Origin: Cellulomonas sp. ES6
GTDB lineage: Bacteria; Actinomycetota; Actinomycetes; Actinomycetales; Cellulomonadaceae
NCBI RefSeq assembly: GCF_030053835.1
Contig: NZ_CP125655.1
Coordinates: 310,001 to 374,000 of the forward strand
Length of the DNA stretch: 64,000 nucleotides
Direction: 5' to 3'
Position numbers and translations under genes: made by a program. The notes beneath the pieces are model-generated. The model was not told where the DNA came from and ran no database searches. It saw only the letters and a program-made list of their open reading frames with translations. Shown here in pieces: positions 24,089 to 31,770 of the stretch (the first letter of the stretch is position 1; each line of letters opens with the position of its first letter).

Positions 24089-24322
24089 CGCCGAGATGCC
24101 ACGACACGCCGACGGACGGACGCGGAACCCGCGCGTGTCCTGGAGTCTCGAGGAAGCTCGAGGGAGGCAGGCGCGCGGACGTGCGCGCGGGGGCCACGCG
24201 GCCTGAGCGTGCGGGGGTGGTCCGCGCGGCCCGTCCGCGGTGCGGATCGCCGAGATGCCAGGACACGCCGACGCGCGGACGCGGAACCCGCGCGTGTCCT
24301 GTCATCTCGAGGGAGGCAGGCG
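24089..24322. repeat. Two copies of a REP-like palindromic element
   Basis: Copy 1 (24089-24172) and copy 2 (24249-24322) share nearly all their bases. Each contains an inverted repeat: in copy 2 CGAGATGCCAGGACACGC (24251-24268) pairs with GCGTGTCCTGTCATCTCG (24292-24309) at 17 of 18 positions; in copy 1 the arms (24092-24109, 24133-24150) pair at 15 of 18. The loop holds CGGACGCGGAACCCGCG in both. Copy 1 has an extra 13-base segment before CTCGAGGGAGGCAGG. No gene is seen in 24041-24504. Confidence 0.85.
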
Positions 24323-24350
24323 GGCGGGTGCGCGCGGGCGGGCCGGGGGG

Positions 24351-24520
24351 GTGCGCGCGGGGCGGGGCGTGCGAGTACGGGGGCGCGGGTTACGCGGTGC
24401 GCGCGGGGCGGGGCGTGCGGGTGCCCGGGGCGCGGGCTGCACGGTGCGCGCGGGGTGGGGCGTGCGGGCTACACAGGGTGTGCGCGCTACACAGGGCGTG
24501 CGGGTTACGCGGTGCGCGCG
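24351..24520. repeat. 46-47 bp tandem repeats derived from the 3' end of zur
   Basis: The block starting GTGCGCGCGGGG occurs at 24351, 24397 and 24444, and a shortened copy at 24512 lies inside the last codons of zur. The string GGGTTACGCGGTGCGCGCGG, which includes the zur stop codon, appears both at the gene end and near 24387-24406. The array therefore seems to have grown out of the end of the gene. Confidence 0.7.
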
Positions 24521-24909
24521 GCGCGGCAGTCCGCGCAGGTGCCGAGCAGCTCGATGGTGTGCTCGACGTCCGAGAAGTCGTGGGCGGCCCCGACCTGCTC
24601 GGCCCAGGCCTCGGCGCCCGGGCCGTCGATCTCGACGGCCTTGCCGCACCAGCGGCACACGAGGTGGTGGTGGTGGCTGCGGCGGACGCAGCGCCGGTAG
24701 ACGGCCTCGCCCTCCGGGGAGCGCAGCACGTCGACCTCGCCGGCGTCGGCGAGCGTCTGGACCGCGCGGTAGACGGTCGCCAGCCCGGTGGTGGACCCGC
24801 GGCCCTTGAGCAGGTCGTGGAGCTGCTGGGCGCTGCGGAACTCGTCGAGGTCGTCCAGGAGCGTCAGGATCTCGGCGCGCTGCCTGGTGTTGCGCTGCAT
24901 GACCGCCAT
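24505..24909 (-). CDS. zur: Zinc uptake regulator Zur (FurB), Fur family
   Basis: A 134-residue Fur-family protein, closest in layout to mycobacterial FurB/Zur. The DNA-binding half contains FRSAQQLHDLLKGRG and GLATVYRAVQTLADAGEVDV. The metal-binding half has the run of four His in RRSHHHHLVCRWCGK and the second Cys pair in LLGTCADCRA, giving the structural CxxC...CxxC zinc site. With zinc bound it should repress zinc-uptake and alternative ribosomal-protein genes. A Zur box lies 41 bases upstream of ATG 24909. Its 3' end has been duplicated into the adjacent repeat array. Confidence 0.88.
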   Translation of the reverse strand: MAVMQRNTRQRAEILTLLDDLDEFRSAQQLHDLLKGRGSTTGLATVYRAVQTLADAGEVDVLRSPEGEAVYRRCVRRSHHHHLVCRWCGKAVEIDGPGAEAWAEQVGAAHDFSDVEHTIELLGTCADCRAARTA

Positions 24910-24949
24910 CGTGGCTGCTCTCCCTCCGGCACCGCCCCGAACGGGCGAC

Positions 24950-24964
24950 TGACCATGATACTCA
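24950..24964 (-). promoter_or_regulatory. Zur box overlapping the -10 of zur
   Basis: TGACCATGATACTCA matches the actinobacterial Zur consensus TGAAAATGATTTTCA at 11 of 15 positions, including both TGA/TCA ends and the ATGAT core. On the minus strand its centre reads TATCAT, a good -10 box (24955-24960), so binding would shut off zur itself. Confidence 0.65.
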
Positions 24965-24998
24965 ACATCGCGCGACCCGGTGGCAGTCCCCGGGGACG

Positions 24999-25036
24999 CC
25001 GCGAGCCGGGACCCCCGTGGGGACCCCGGCTCGCGG
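24999..25036. terminator. Terminator hairpin downstream of the HU gene
   Basis: CCGCGAGCCGGG (24999-25010) pairs perfectly with CCCGGCTCGCGG (25025-25036), and CCCC/GGGG inside the loop adds 4 bp. It lies 16 bases past the stop of the minus-strand HU gene and would also separate it from zur. Confidence 0.8.
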
Positions 25037-25052
25037 TGCGGGTGCGGGTCGC

Positions 25053-25334
25053 TCAGCTGGCGACGGCGCGCTTGAGGGCGCTGCCGGCGGTGAGCTTGAC
25101 GCGGTAGCCGGCGGGGATCTCGAGCTTCTCGCCCGTCTGCGGGTTGATGCCCGTGCGGGCGGCGCGGTCGGCGCGGGACACCGCGAGCAGACCCGGGATG
25201 GTCACGCTCTCGCCGGCGCTGAGCTGCTCGACCAGGACCTCCTGGAAGGCCTTGAGGGCCGCGTCGGCAGCGGTGTTGGTGAGCCCGGCCTTGGCAGCGA
25301 TGGCCTGGACGAGCTCGGTGCGGTTCACGCTCAC
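25053..25334 (-). CDS. hup: HU family DNA-binding protein
   Basis: A 93-residue nucleoid protein. It starts MSVNRTELVQAIAAKAGLTN and ends with the DNA-binding arm and final helix (RTGINPQTGEKLEIPAGYRVKLTAG). It is of the short type, without the Lys/Ala-rich tail of mycobacterial HupB. It should bend and compact DNA as a dimer. GTG 25334 is preceded by AGGAG at 8 bases; a GTG two codons later is the alternative. It is a single gene with its own terminator. Confidence 0.93.
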   Translation of the reverse strand: MSVNRTELVQAIAAKAGLTNTAADAALKAFQEVLVEQLSAGESVTIPGLLAVSRADRAARTGINPQTGEKLEIPAGYRVKLTAGSALKRAVAS

Positions 25335-25473
25335 GGATGTGCTCCTATGTGTTCGAACGGGGTGCGCGGGCCGCTCGGCGCCTGCGTGGGGCGTCAGCAT
25401 CCGGCGGACCGACGCGGACGACCATAACGGCAGGCAGGGCGCTTCCCCCAACGCCACGCGGTCGGAGTGTCGC

Positions 25474-26517
25474 TCAGGGAGCGACGTCGCGGCCCCGCAG
25501 GTGCCCCAGGAGGTGGTCCAGCGGCCACGCGTCGAGGACCCGCTCGGGCCCGATGCCGTGGGCCGCCGCCCGGGCGCACCCCGCCGCCTGCCACGCGAGC
25601 TGACCGGGTGCGTGGGCGTCGGTGTCGACCGTGAACAGGCAGCCGGCGTCCACCGCGACCTCGAGCAGCGCGTGCGGCGGGTCGAGGCGGTCGGGGCGGC
25701 AGTTCACCTCCACGGCGACCCCGTGCTCCGCGCAGTCGGCGAACACGGCCGCGGCGTCGAACTCGCTCGGGGGCCGCTGCCGCCGGCCGGTGAGCTGCCG
25801 TCCCGTGCAGTGACCGAGCACGTCCACGCGCGGGTTCGCCACGGCGGCACGCATCCGGCGTGTCATCGCCTCGCCGTCCATGCGGAGCTTGGAGTGCACG
25901 GACGCCACCACGACGTCGAGCCGGTCGAGCAGCTCCGGCTCCTGGTCGAGCGAGCCGTCGTCGAGCACGTCGACCTCGATGCCGCTGAGCACCCGGAACG
26001 GGGCGATCGCGCGGTTGAGCGCCTCCAGCTGGTCGAGCTGCGCCCGCAGCCGGGCGGCGGACAGCCCGTTCGCCACCGTCAGCCGCGGCGAGTGGTCCGT
26101 GACCGCGAGGTACTCGTGCCCGAGGTCCAGGGCCGCGAGCACCATCTCCTGCACGGACGTCGAGCCGTCGCTGGCCTCGGTGTGCGCGTGCAGGTCCCCG
26201 CGGAGCGCCGCCAGCAGCGCCGCGCCCTCGCCCGGGTCCGCCTCCGGGTACCGCTCCTCGAGGTCGGCCAGGTACGGCACCGGGCCGCCCGCCGCGGCGG
26301 CCTGCGCGACCTCGGCGGTGCGGGCGCCGACGCCGGGCAGGTCGGTGAGGGTGCCGGACGCCAGCCGCGCCCGGACCTCGTCCTCCCCCGCCCGCTCGAG
26401 CGACCGCACAGCCGCGCGGAACGCGTCCGCGCGGTACGACGTCGCACCGCCCCGCTCCAGCAGGTAGGCCGCCCGGCGCAGTGCGGCGACGACGGTCTCC
26501 AGCGTGCCGTCGGCCAC
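25474..26517 (-). CDS. PHP-domain phosphoesterase with PolX-type N-terminal HhH domain
   Basis: A 347-residue protein. Residues 1-90 resemble the N-terminal helix-hairpin-helix domain of family X polymerases (AAYLLERGGATSYRADAFR, LTDLPGVGARTAEVA). From residue 105 a PHP phosphoesterase domain follows, with GDLHAHTEASDGS, VTDHSPR, IEVDVL, VVASVHSKL, LGHCTGR and DTDAHAP supplying the trinuclear metal ligands. The polymerase palm normally present between them in PolX is absent. It is 3 bases from the Ku gene in the same operon, which suggests DNA end processing. Start GTG 26517. Confidence 0.85.
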   Translation of the reverse strand: MADGTLETVVAALRRAAYLLERGGATSYRADAFRAAVRSLERAGEDEVRARLASGTLTDLPGVGARTAEVAQAAAAGGPVPYLADLEERYPEADPGEGAALLAALRGDLHAHTEASDGSTSVQEMVLAALDLGHEYLAVTDHSPRLTVANGLSAARLRAQLDQLEALNRAIAPFRVLSGIEVDVLDDGSLDQEPELLDRLDVVVASVHSKLRMDGEAMTRRMRAAVANPRVDVLGHCTGRQLTGRRQRPPSEFDAAAVFADCAEHGVAVEVNCRPDRLDPPHALLEVAVDAGCLFTVDTDAHAPGQLAWQAAGCARAAAHGIGPERVLDAWPLDHLLGHLRGRDVAP

Positions 26518-26520
26518 GGG

Positions 26521-27630
26521 TCAGGACGCCCGCTTGCGGCGCGTGCGGGTGGGCTTCTCCTCGGCCGGGGCCTCCTCCTGCGCCCGGGAGCGCGACCTGC
26601 CGCGCCCGCTCGGCGCCGCCTCGCCGTCCTGGGTCGCGGGCTTCTTCGCGGCCGGCTTCTTCGCCGCGGAGGCCGTCCTCCCGGAGGAGCGGCCCGACGA
26701 CGAGGCCTTGCCGCCGGACGCGGCGGGCTTGCGGGACCGCGACCGGCCCGTGGTGCCGGTCGCCTCCTCGGCGTCCGTGCCGGTGTCTGCCGCCGCGCCG
26801 TCCGTGCCGGCGTCCGCCGCCGCCCCCGCGCCCTCGCCGCGTCCCGCGCGCGCCTTCTCGACGCTGCGCTGCAGCGCGGCCAGCAGGTCGACGACCTCGC
26901 CGCTGCCGCCCTCCTCCGCGGGCTCCTCCGGCTGCGGCACGGACTGCGTGCGGCCGGCGGACACCTTCTGCTCGATGACCTCCTCGAGCGCCGCCCGGTA
27001 CCGGTCCTCGAAGCCCGACGGGTCGAAGTCCCCCGCCAGCGACTCGACGAGCGAGGACGCCATCGCCAGCTCCTGCGGCCGCACCGTCACGTCCTGGTCG
27101 AGGATCGGGAAGTCCGCCTCGCGCACCTCGTCGGGCCACAGCAGCGTCTGGAGGCAGATGACGTCGTCGCGCACCCGCAGCACCGCCATCGACTCCCGCT
27201 GCCGCAGCGCGACCTTCACCACGGCCATGCGGTCCGTGCTGGTGAGCGCCTCGCGCAGCAGCGCGTACGGCTTGGCGGCCGTGCGGTCGGGCTCCAGGTA
27301 GTACGTCTTGGCGAGCAGGATCGGGTCGACCTGCTCGGACGGCACGAACTCGAGCACCTCGATCTCGCGCTCGGTCGCGAGCGGCAGCCGGTCCAGGTCC
27401 TCGTCGGTGAGGACCACGAGCTGCCCGTCGTCGGTCTCGTACCCCTTCGCGATCTCGGAGTACTCGACCTGCTCGTCCTCGATGGAGCAGAACTTCTTGT
27501 ACCGGATGCGGCCGCCGTCCTTCTTGTGGACCTGGTGCAGCGGCACCTCGTGCTCGCCCGTCGCGGCGTAGAGCTTCACGGGCACGTTGACCAGCCCGAA
27601 CGCGACGGCGCCCTTCCAGATCGCGCGCAC
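26521..27630 (-). CDS. ku: Non-homologous end-joining protein Ku
   Basis: A 369-residue protein. It begins MRAIWKGAVAFGLVNVPVKL, the strict bacterial Ku opening, followed by VPLHQVHKKDGGRIRYKKFC and EVLEFVPSEQVDPI. The Ku core ends near residue 260. Residues 270-369 are a low-complexity tail rich in Ala, Lys, Arg and Ser (KKPAAKKPA, RSRSRKPAAS), like the DNA-binding extension of mycobacterial and Streptomyces Ku. It forms a ring dimer on DNA ends and recruits LigD. It is divergent from the ligase gene with 67 bases between. Confidence 0.95.
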   Translation of the reverse strand: MRAIWKGAVAFGLVNVPVKLYAATGEHEVPLHQVHKKDGGRIRYKKFCSIEDEQVEYSEIAKGYETDDGQLVVLTDEDLDRLPLATEREIEVLEFVPSEQVDPILLAKTYYLEPDRTAAKPYALLREALTSTDRMAVVKVALRQRESMAVLRVRDDVICLQTLLWPDEVREADFPILDQDVTVRPQELAMASSLVESLAGDFDPSGFEDRYRAALEEVIEQKVSAGRTQSVPQPEEPAEEGGSGEVVDLLAALQRSVEKARAGRGEGAGAAADAGTDGAAADTGTDAEEATGTTGRSRSRKPAASGGKASSSGRSSGRTASAAKKPAAKKPATQDGEAAPSGRGRSRSRAQEEAPAEEKPTRTRRKRAS

Positions 27631-27697
27631 GGTCGCCTCCCTCCCCGGCGCGGCGCCTCCCCGCGACGGAACGTCGTGTCCTGGGCAGGATGGACCC

Positions 27698-28639
27698 GTG
27701 CAGCCCATGCTCGCCACCCCGACGGCGGTTCCCGGCCTGCTCCCGGACGGTCCCGGGTGGCGGTTCGAGGTGAAGTGGGACGGCGTGCGCGTCCTCGCCG
27801 ACACCACCGGGGACCGCCTGCGGCTGCTCGGCCGCAACGGCCGCGACGCCACCGACGCGTACCCGGAGCTCGGGGTGCTGGCCGGCGCGCTGCCCCCGGG
27901 CACGGTGCTCGACGGGGAGGTCGTGGCCCTGCGCGACGGGGTGCCGTCGTTCCCGGCGCTGGCCGAGCGGATGCACGTGCGCGACCGCGAGCGGGCCGCC
28001 GCGCTCGCCCGCCGCGTGCCGGTGTCGTACCTGGTGTTCGACGTCCCGGTGCTGGCCGGCACGGACCTGACGGGCCGGCCCTTCACCGAGCGCCGCGCCG
28101 CCCTGGAGTCGCTCGACCTGCCCGAGCCCGCGCGCCTGTCCCCCGTCTACGAGGACGGATCCCTGCTCTGGCAGGCGACCTCGGCGCAGGGGCTCGAGGG
28201 CGTGGTCGCCAAGCGGGCGACCTCCCGCTACCAGCCCGGGCGGCGCTCGGGCGACTGGCTGAAGGCCGTGCACCACCGTACCCGCGCCGCGCTGGTCGGC
28301 GGGTGGCGACCGGAGAGCACCGGCAGCGGCCGCCTGGGGGCCCTGCTGCTCGGGGCGCCCGACGCGGACGGCGGGCTGCGGTTCCTCTGCCGGGCCGGCA
28401 GCGGCCTGAGCGGCGGGCTGGCACGCGACCTGACGGCCGCGACGGCCCTGCTCGAGCGGGACACCTCCCCCTTCGCCGAGCGGCTGGAGCCCGTCGACGC
28501 GCGCGGCAGCACCTGGGTCGAGCCGCGCGTCGTGGTCGACGTCCGCTACCTCACCCGCACACCGTCCGGCCGGTTGCGCCAGCCCGTCGTCCGCGGCCGG
28601 CGCACTGACGTCGACCCCGATCCCTGGGAGGCCCCGTGA
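27698..28639 (+). CDS. ATP-dependent DNA ligase, LigD ligase-domain type
   Basis: A 313-residue ligase. Lys26 in EVKWDGVRV is the adenylated lysine (motif I), DGEVVAL is motif III, LEGVVAKR motif IV and SGDWLKAVH motif V. The C-terminal oligonucleotide-binding domain ends in VVVDVRYLTRT. It corresponds to the ligase domain of LigD as a separate protein; no phosphoesterase domain is fused. GTG 27698 has CAGGA upstream. The next gene overlaps it by 4 bases and encodes the polymerase domain, so the two probably act together with Ku in end joining. Confidence 0.9.
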   Translation: MQPMLATPTAVPGLLPDGPGWRFEVKWDGVRVLADTTGDRLRLLGRNGRDATDAYPELGVLAGALPPGTVLDGEVVALRDGVPSFPALAERMHVRDRERAAALARRVPVSYLVFDVPVLAGTDLTGRPFTERRAALESLDLPEPARLSPVYEDGSLLWQATSAQGLEGVVAKRATSRYQPGRRSGDWLKAVHHRTRAALVGGWRPESTGSGRLGALLLGAPDADGGLRFLCRAGSGLSGGLARDLTAATALLERDTSPFAERLEPVDARGSTWVEPRVVVDVRYLTRTPSGRLRQPVVRGRRTDVDPDPWEAP

Positions 28640-29526
28640 GCCCCGCCGACCCGCCGCAGACCGTCCGCGTGGGCGACCACGACGTCCGCCTCACGCACCT
28701 CGACCGGGTGCTGTACCCGAGCACCGGGACGACCAAGGCCGAGGCCGTCGACTACGTGGTCCGCGCCGCGCCCGCGCTCCTGCGCCAGCTCGCGGACCGG
28801 CCGGTGACGCGCATCCGGTTCACGGAGGGGGTGGGCGGGGAGCGGTTCTTCGAGAAGAACACGCCCCGCGGCGCGCCGGCGTGGCTGCGTCACCAGCGGC
28901 TGCGGGCGGCCCCCGGCGCGGACGACGAGGGGACGGAGCTCGACCTGCCGTTCCTCGACGACGTCGCCGGGCTGGTGTGGGTCACGAACGGTGGCGCGCT
29001 GGAGCTGCACACCCCGCAGTGGCGGGTCGGCCCGCGCGGCGGCGTGCGCCCGCCGGACCGCCTGGTCGTCGACCTGGACCCCGGCGCTCCCGCGGGGCTC
29101 GCCGAGTGCGCGCGCGTCGCGCACCTGGTGGCGGACCGGCTGCGCGAGGACGGCCTCGGCACGACGGTCCCCGTCACGTCCGGCAGCAAGGGGATGCAGC
29201 TCTACGCCCCGCTGCCCCGCCGGCGCAGCGCGATGGAGGTCCGGCAGTACGCCCGGGACCTGGCCCACGAGCTCGCCGCCGCGCACCCGGACCTGGTGGT
29301 CGCCGTCATGCGCAAGGAGGTCCGCGGCGGTCGCGTGCTGCTGGACTGGAGCCAGAACCACCCCGCGAAGACCACCATCACCCCGTACTCGCTGCGCGGC
29401 CGGGAGCGTCCGGCGGTCGCGGCGCCCCGGTGGTGGGACGAGATCGGGCCGGACCTCACCCAGCTGACGCCGGACGAGGTGCTGCGGCGGCTGGAGGCCG
29501 ACGGGGACCCGTTCGGGACCGGCTGA
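28636..29526 (+). CDS. ligD: LigD-type DNA polymerase/primase (PolDom)
   Basis: A 296-residue archaeo-eukaryotic-type primase-polymerase. LTHLDRVLYPSTGTTKAE is the family opening. VVDLDPG holds two of the catalytic aspartates, SGSKGMQLYAPL the nucleotide-binding His/Lys region, and VLLDWSQNHPAKTTITPYS the third acidic residue and the most conserved stretch. It fills gaps and adds nucleotides at broken ends. The GTG start overlaps the ligase stop by 4 bases. In many bacteria both domains are fused; here they are split with ligase first. Confidence 0.92.
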   Translation: MSPADPPQTVRVGDHDVRLTHLDRVLYPSTGTTKAEAVDYVVRAAPALLRQLADRPVTRIRFTEGVGGERFFEKNTPRGAPAWLRHQRLRAAPGADDEGTELDLPFLDDVAGLVWVTNGGALELHTPQWRVGPRGGVRPPDRLVVDLDPGAPAGLAECARVAHLVADRLREDGLGTTVPVTSGSKGMQLYAPLPRRRSAMEVRQYARDLAHELAAAHPDLVVAVMRKEVRGGRVLLDWSQNHPAKTTITPYSLRGRERPAVAAPRWWDEIGPDLTQLTPDEVLRRLEADGDPFGTG

Positions 29527-29656
29527 CCGGGGCCCGGCGCCGCGGCGGCGGGTGGTGCGGGCACCGCTCCCACCAGCGATTGCGGAGCCGCGCGGGTTGG
29601 GGCAGCGTGGGCCGGGAGGGCGCCGCCGGGCGCCGGACGTCACGAGGAGGACACCC

Positions 29657-30232
29657 ATGGCCCGCACCGAGCTGCCGAAGTACACGGTCCCGTCGCTGAC
29701 CGTCGAGGACGGTGCGAAGGTCGCCGAGGTCCTGCAGCAGCGGCTCAACGCGCTGAACGACCTGGCGCTCACCCTGAAGCACATCCACTGGAACGTCACG
29801 GGCCCGCACTTCATCGCGGTGCACGAGATGCTCGACCCGCAGGTCGACGCCGTCCGCGCGATGGTCGACGCGATCGCCGAGCGCATCGCGACCCTCGGCG
29901 TCGCCCCCGTCGGGACCCCGGGGGCCCTGGTCGCCGCGCGGACCTGGGACGACTACTCGATCGGCCGCGCGAGCGCGATCGAGCACCTGGGGGCGCTCGA
30001 CGAGGTCTACGTCGGCGTCATCGGCGACCACCGCGCGGCCGCCGAGGCGACCGAGGAGCTCGACACGGTGACGAACGACCTGCTGATCGGGCACCTGCAC
30101 GAGCTGGAGCTGTTCCACTGGTTCGTCCGGGCTCACCTCGAGTCGGCCGGCGGCGAGCTCAGCACGCAGGGCGCGCACACCGAGCAGGACGCGGCCCGCA
30201 GCGCCGGCGCCGTGGACCCGGCGGCGCGCTGA
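29657..30232 (+). CDS. dps: Dps-family DNA starvation/ferritin-like protein
   Basis: A 191-residue four-helix protein that assembles into a 12-mer storing iron and shielding DNA. The ferroxidase ligands match E. coli Dps in spacing: His44 (IHWNVTG), His56 and Asp60 (VHEMLD), Asp71 and Glu75 (DAIAER). The C-terminal tail (STQGAHTEQDAARSAG) is hydrophilic but not Lys-rich. ATG 29657 has GAGGAGG 6 bases upstream. It follows the NHEJ genes and ends at a strong terminator. Stress or stationary-phase control is likely from the family. Confidence 0.92.
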   Translation: MARTELPKYTVPSLTVEDGAKVAEVLQQRLNALNDLALTLKHIHWNVTGPHFIAVHEMLDPQVDAVRAMVDAIAERIATLGVAPVGTPGALVAARTWDDYSIGRASAIEHLGALDEVYVGVIGDHRAAAEATEELDTVTNDLLIGHLHELELFHWFVRAHLESAGGELSTQGAHTEQDAARSAGAVDPAAR

Positions 30233-30275
30233 CCCGGTCGCCGCACCCGGCGCCCCACGGGCGCCCACCGACGCC

Positions 30276-30310
30276 GAGGCCCCGGCCACCCTCGAGGTGA
30301 CCGGGGCCTC
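30276..30310. terminator. Bidirectional terminator after dps
   Basis: GAGGCCCCGG (30276-30285) pairs perfectly with CCGGGGCCTC (30301-30310); a further CACC/GGTG pairing closes a 5-base loop after one mismatch. It separates dps from the convergent small gene at 30333. Confidence 0.8.
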
Positions 30311-30332
30311 GTGCCGCCCGGCGTGCGACGCC

Positions 30333-30542
30333 TCAGAGGCGCTCGGGCTCGTCCCAGTCGTCGGAGGCGGCGATGGGCTCGTCGTCGGGCACGAGCTCGC
30401 TCTCCCGCAGCGAGCGGGGCGCGCGGCGCGGGTCGCCGCCCGAGCGGGCGTCGGCGGCGCGGAGCTCCGCCTCGGAGGTCCGGGGCTCGGCCAGGTGCTC
30501 GGCGGCGGGGTCGGAGGTGAGGTTGCGGGGGCGGGTGGTCAT
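30333..30542 (-). CDS. Small hydrophilic hypothetical protein
   Basis: A 69-residue highly charged protein (MTTRPRNLTSDPAAEHLAEP at the start, acidic DDEPIAASDDWDEPERL at the end) with no hydrophobic core, likely disordered. Codon bias supports a real gene. No family is recognised. It lies between a terminator and a conserved membrane-protein gene. Confidence 0.5.
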   Translation of the reverse strand: MTTRPRNLTSDPAAEHLAEPRTSEAELRAADARSGGDPRRAPRSLRESELVPDDEPIAASDDWDEPERL

Positions 30543-30600
30543 GACCCGGTTCTACCGCGATCCGCTGCCCGCGACCACCCCGGGAGCACGGCGCCGCGCC

Positions 30601-31770
30601 TCACCCGCCCGACGCGAGGGCCGACACCCAGTCCGCGAGGGTGGTCCCGGTCGTGAGCACCACGAGCCAGGCGATCGCGATCTGGAGCAGCGCCGCGCCC
30701 ACGACGAGCAGGCGCCGCCGGGCCGACGGGTTCCGCGGCGCGAGCAGCAGGACCCACAGCGCCGTCAGCACGACGTACGTCTGGCCGGCCGGGGACCGCA
30801 GCCCGAGCCACAGCGACAGGTACAGGCCCACGAGCGCGATGCCCGGGGCGATCAGGGACCACGGGTCACGCAGCCCGCGGACCGTGCCGGCGACCAGCAC
30901 GAGCGGTGCCGCCAGCAGCGACAGCGCCATCTGGCGGGCGGCGGAGACCGCGGACGCGCCGACGCCGCCGGGGAACCAGCCGTCGGCGGTCGCCCGGGCG
31001 AAGCCGCCCAGCGGGTCGTCCGAGAACCACCAGGACAGGTAGAGCCAGAACAGCACCGCCGCGACGGCCGGGAACAGCAGCACCGCGACCGTCGCCGACG
31101 TGGCGCCCTGCCCCGCGCGGCCCGCGTGCCGTGCGAAGAACGGGGCCGTCGCCGCCAGCCCGAGCGCGTACAGCCAGCCGCCCGGCTCGAGCACGACGAG
31201 CACGCCCATCGCCAGGCCCGCCCGGAACCCCGCCTCCGTCGACCGCCGCTCGACGAACGACGCGATGCCGTCCAGCGCGAGGACCACCAGCGCGAGGCCC
31301 AGCAGCGACTCCAGGTCGTTCACCGCCAGGTACGCGAGCGGCGGCGTGAGGACCAGGGCCGCGACCACCGCGGCCGTCGCCCACGGACCGTGGCCCTCGC
31401 GCACCAGCACCCCGGCGAGCCGCTGCAGCGTGAAGCCGAGCACCGCGGCCGCGAACAGGCTCATCAGCAGCAGGTCGCCGCCGAGCACCGAGGCCGCCGC
31501 CGCCGACAGGGGCGGGAAGACCTCGGCCGTCCACGTCAGGGCGGCGTCGCCCCAGCGGATGAGCGCGCCCCGGGCGGCGAGCTCCTCGTTCGCGACGGCC
31601 TGCCACGGGGACGCGCCCGAGACGAGCGCGACCACGACGAACGGCGCCGCGAACGCGAGCCGCAGCAGCCAGCGCGCACCCGGGCGCGCGGGCCAGGTGT
31701 CAGGCGCCGGGAGCCGGGACGCCGTCGCCCGCGGGGTGGGCTGCGGTGCCGGTGAGACCAGTGAGGCCAT
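30601..31770 (-). CDS. Polytopic membrane protein of the glycan-synthase locus
   Basis: A 389-residue protein with about ten membrane helices and the arrangement of integral membrane glycosyltransferase-like or flippase-like proteins (Trp/Pro-rich loops such as SWWFSDDPLGGFARAT). I cannot assign a family. The ATG at 31770 lies 71 bases before the stop of the upstream glycosyltransferase, an unusually long overlap, with GGGAG 13 bases before it. The overlap indicates coupled expression, so it may help assemble or export the same polymer. Confidence 0.7.
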   Translation of the reverse strand: MASLVSPAPQPTPRATASRLPAPDTWPARPGARWLLRLAFAAPFVVVALVSGASPWQAVANEELAARGALIRWGDAALTWTAEVFPPLSAAAASVLGGDLLLMSLFAAAVLGFTLQRLAGVLVREGHGPWATAAVVAALVLTPPLAYLAVNDLESLLGLALVVLALDGIASFVERRSTEAGFRAGLAMGVLVVLEPGGWLYALGLAATAPFFARHAGRAGQGATSATVAVLLFPAVAAVLFWLYLSWWFSDDPLGGFARATADGWFPGGVGASAVSAARQMALSLLAAPLVLVAGTVRGLRDPWSLIAPGIALVGLYLSLWLGLRSPAGQTYVVLTALWVLLLAPRNPSARRRLLVVGAALLQIAIAWLVVLTTGTTLADWVSALASGG

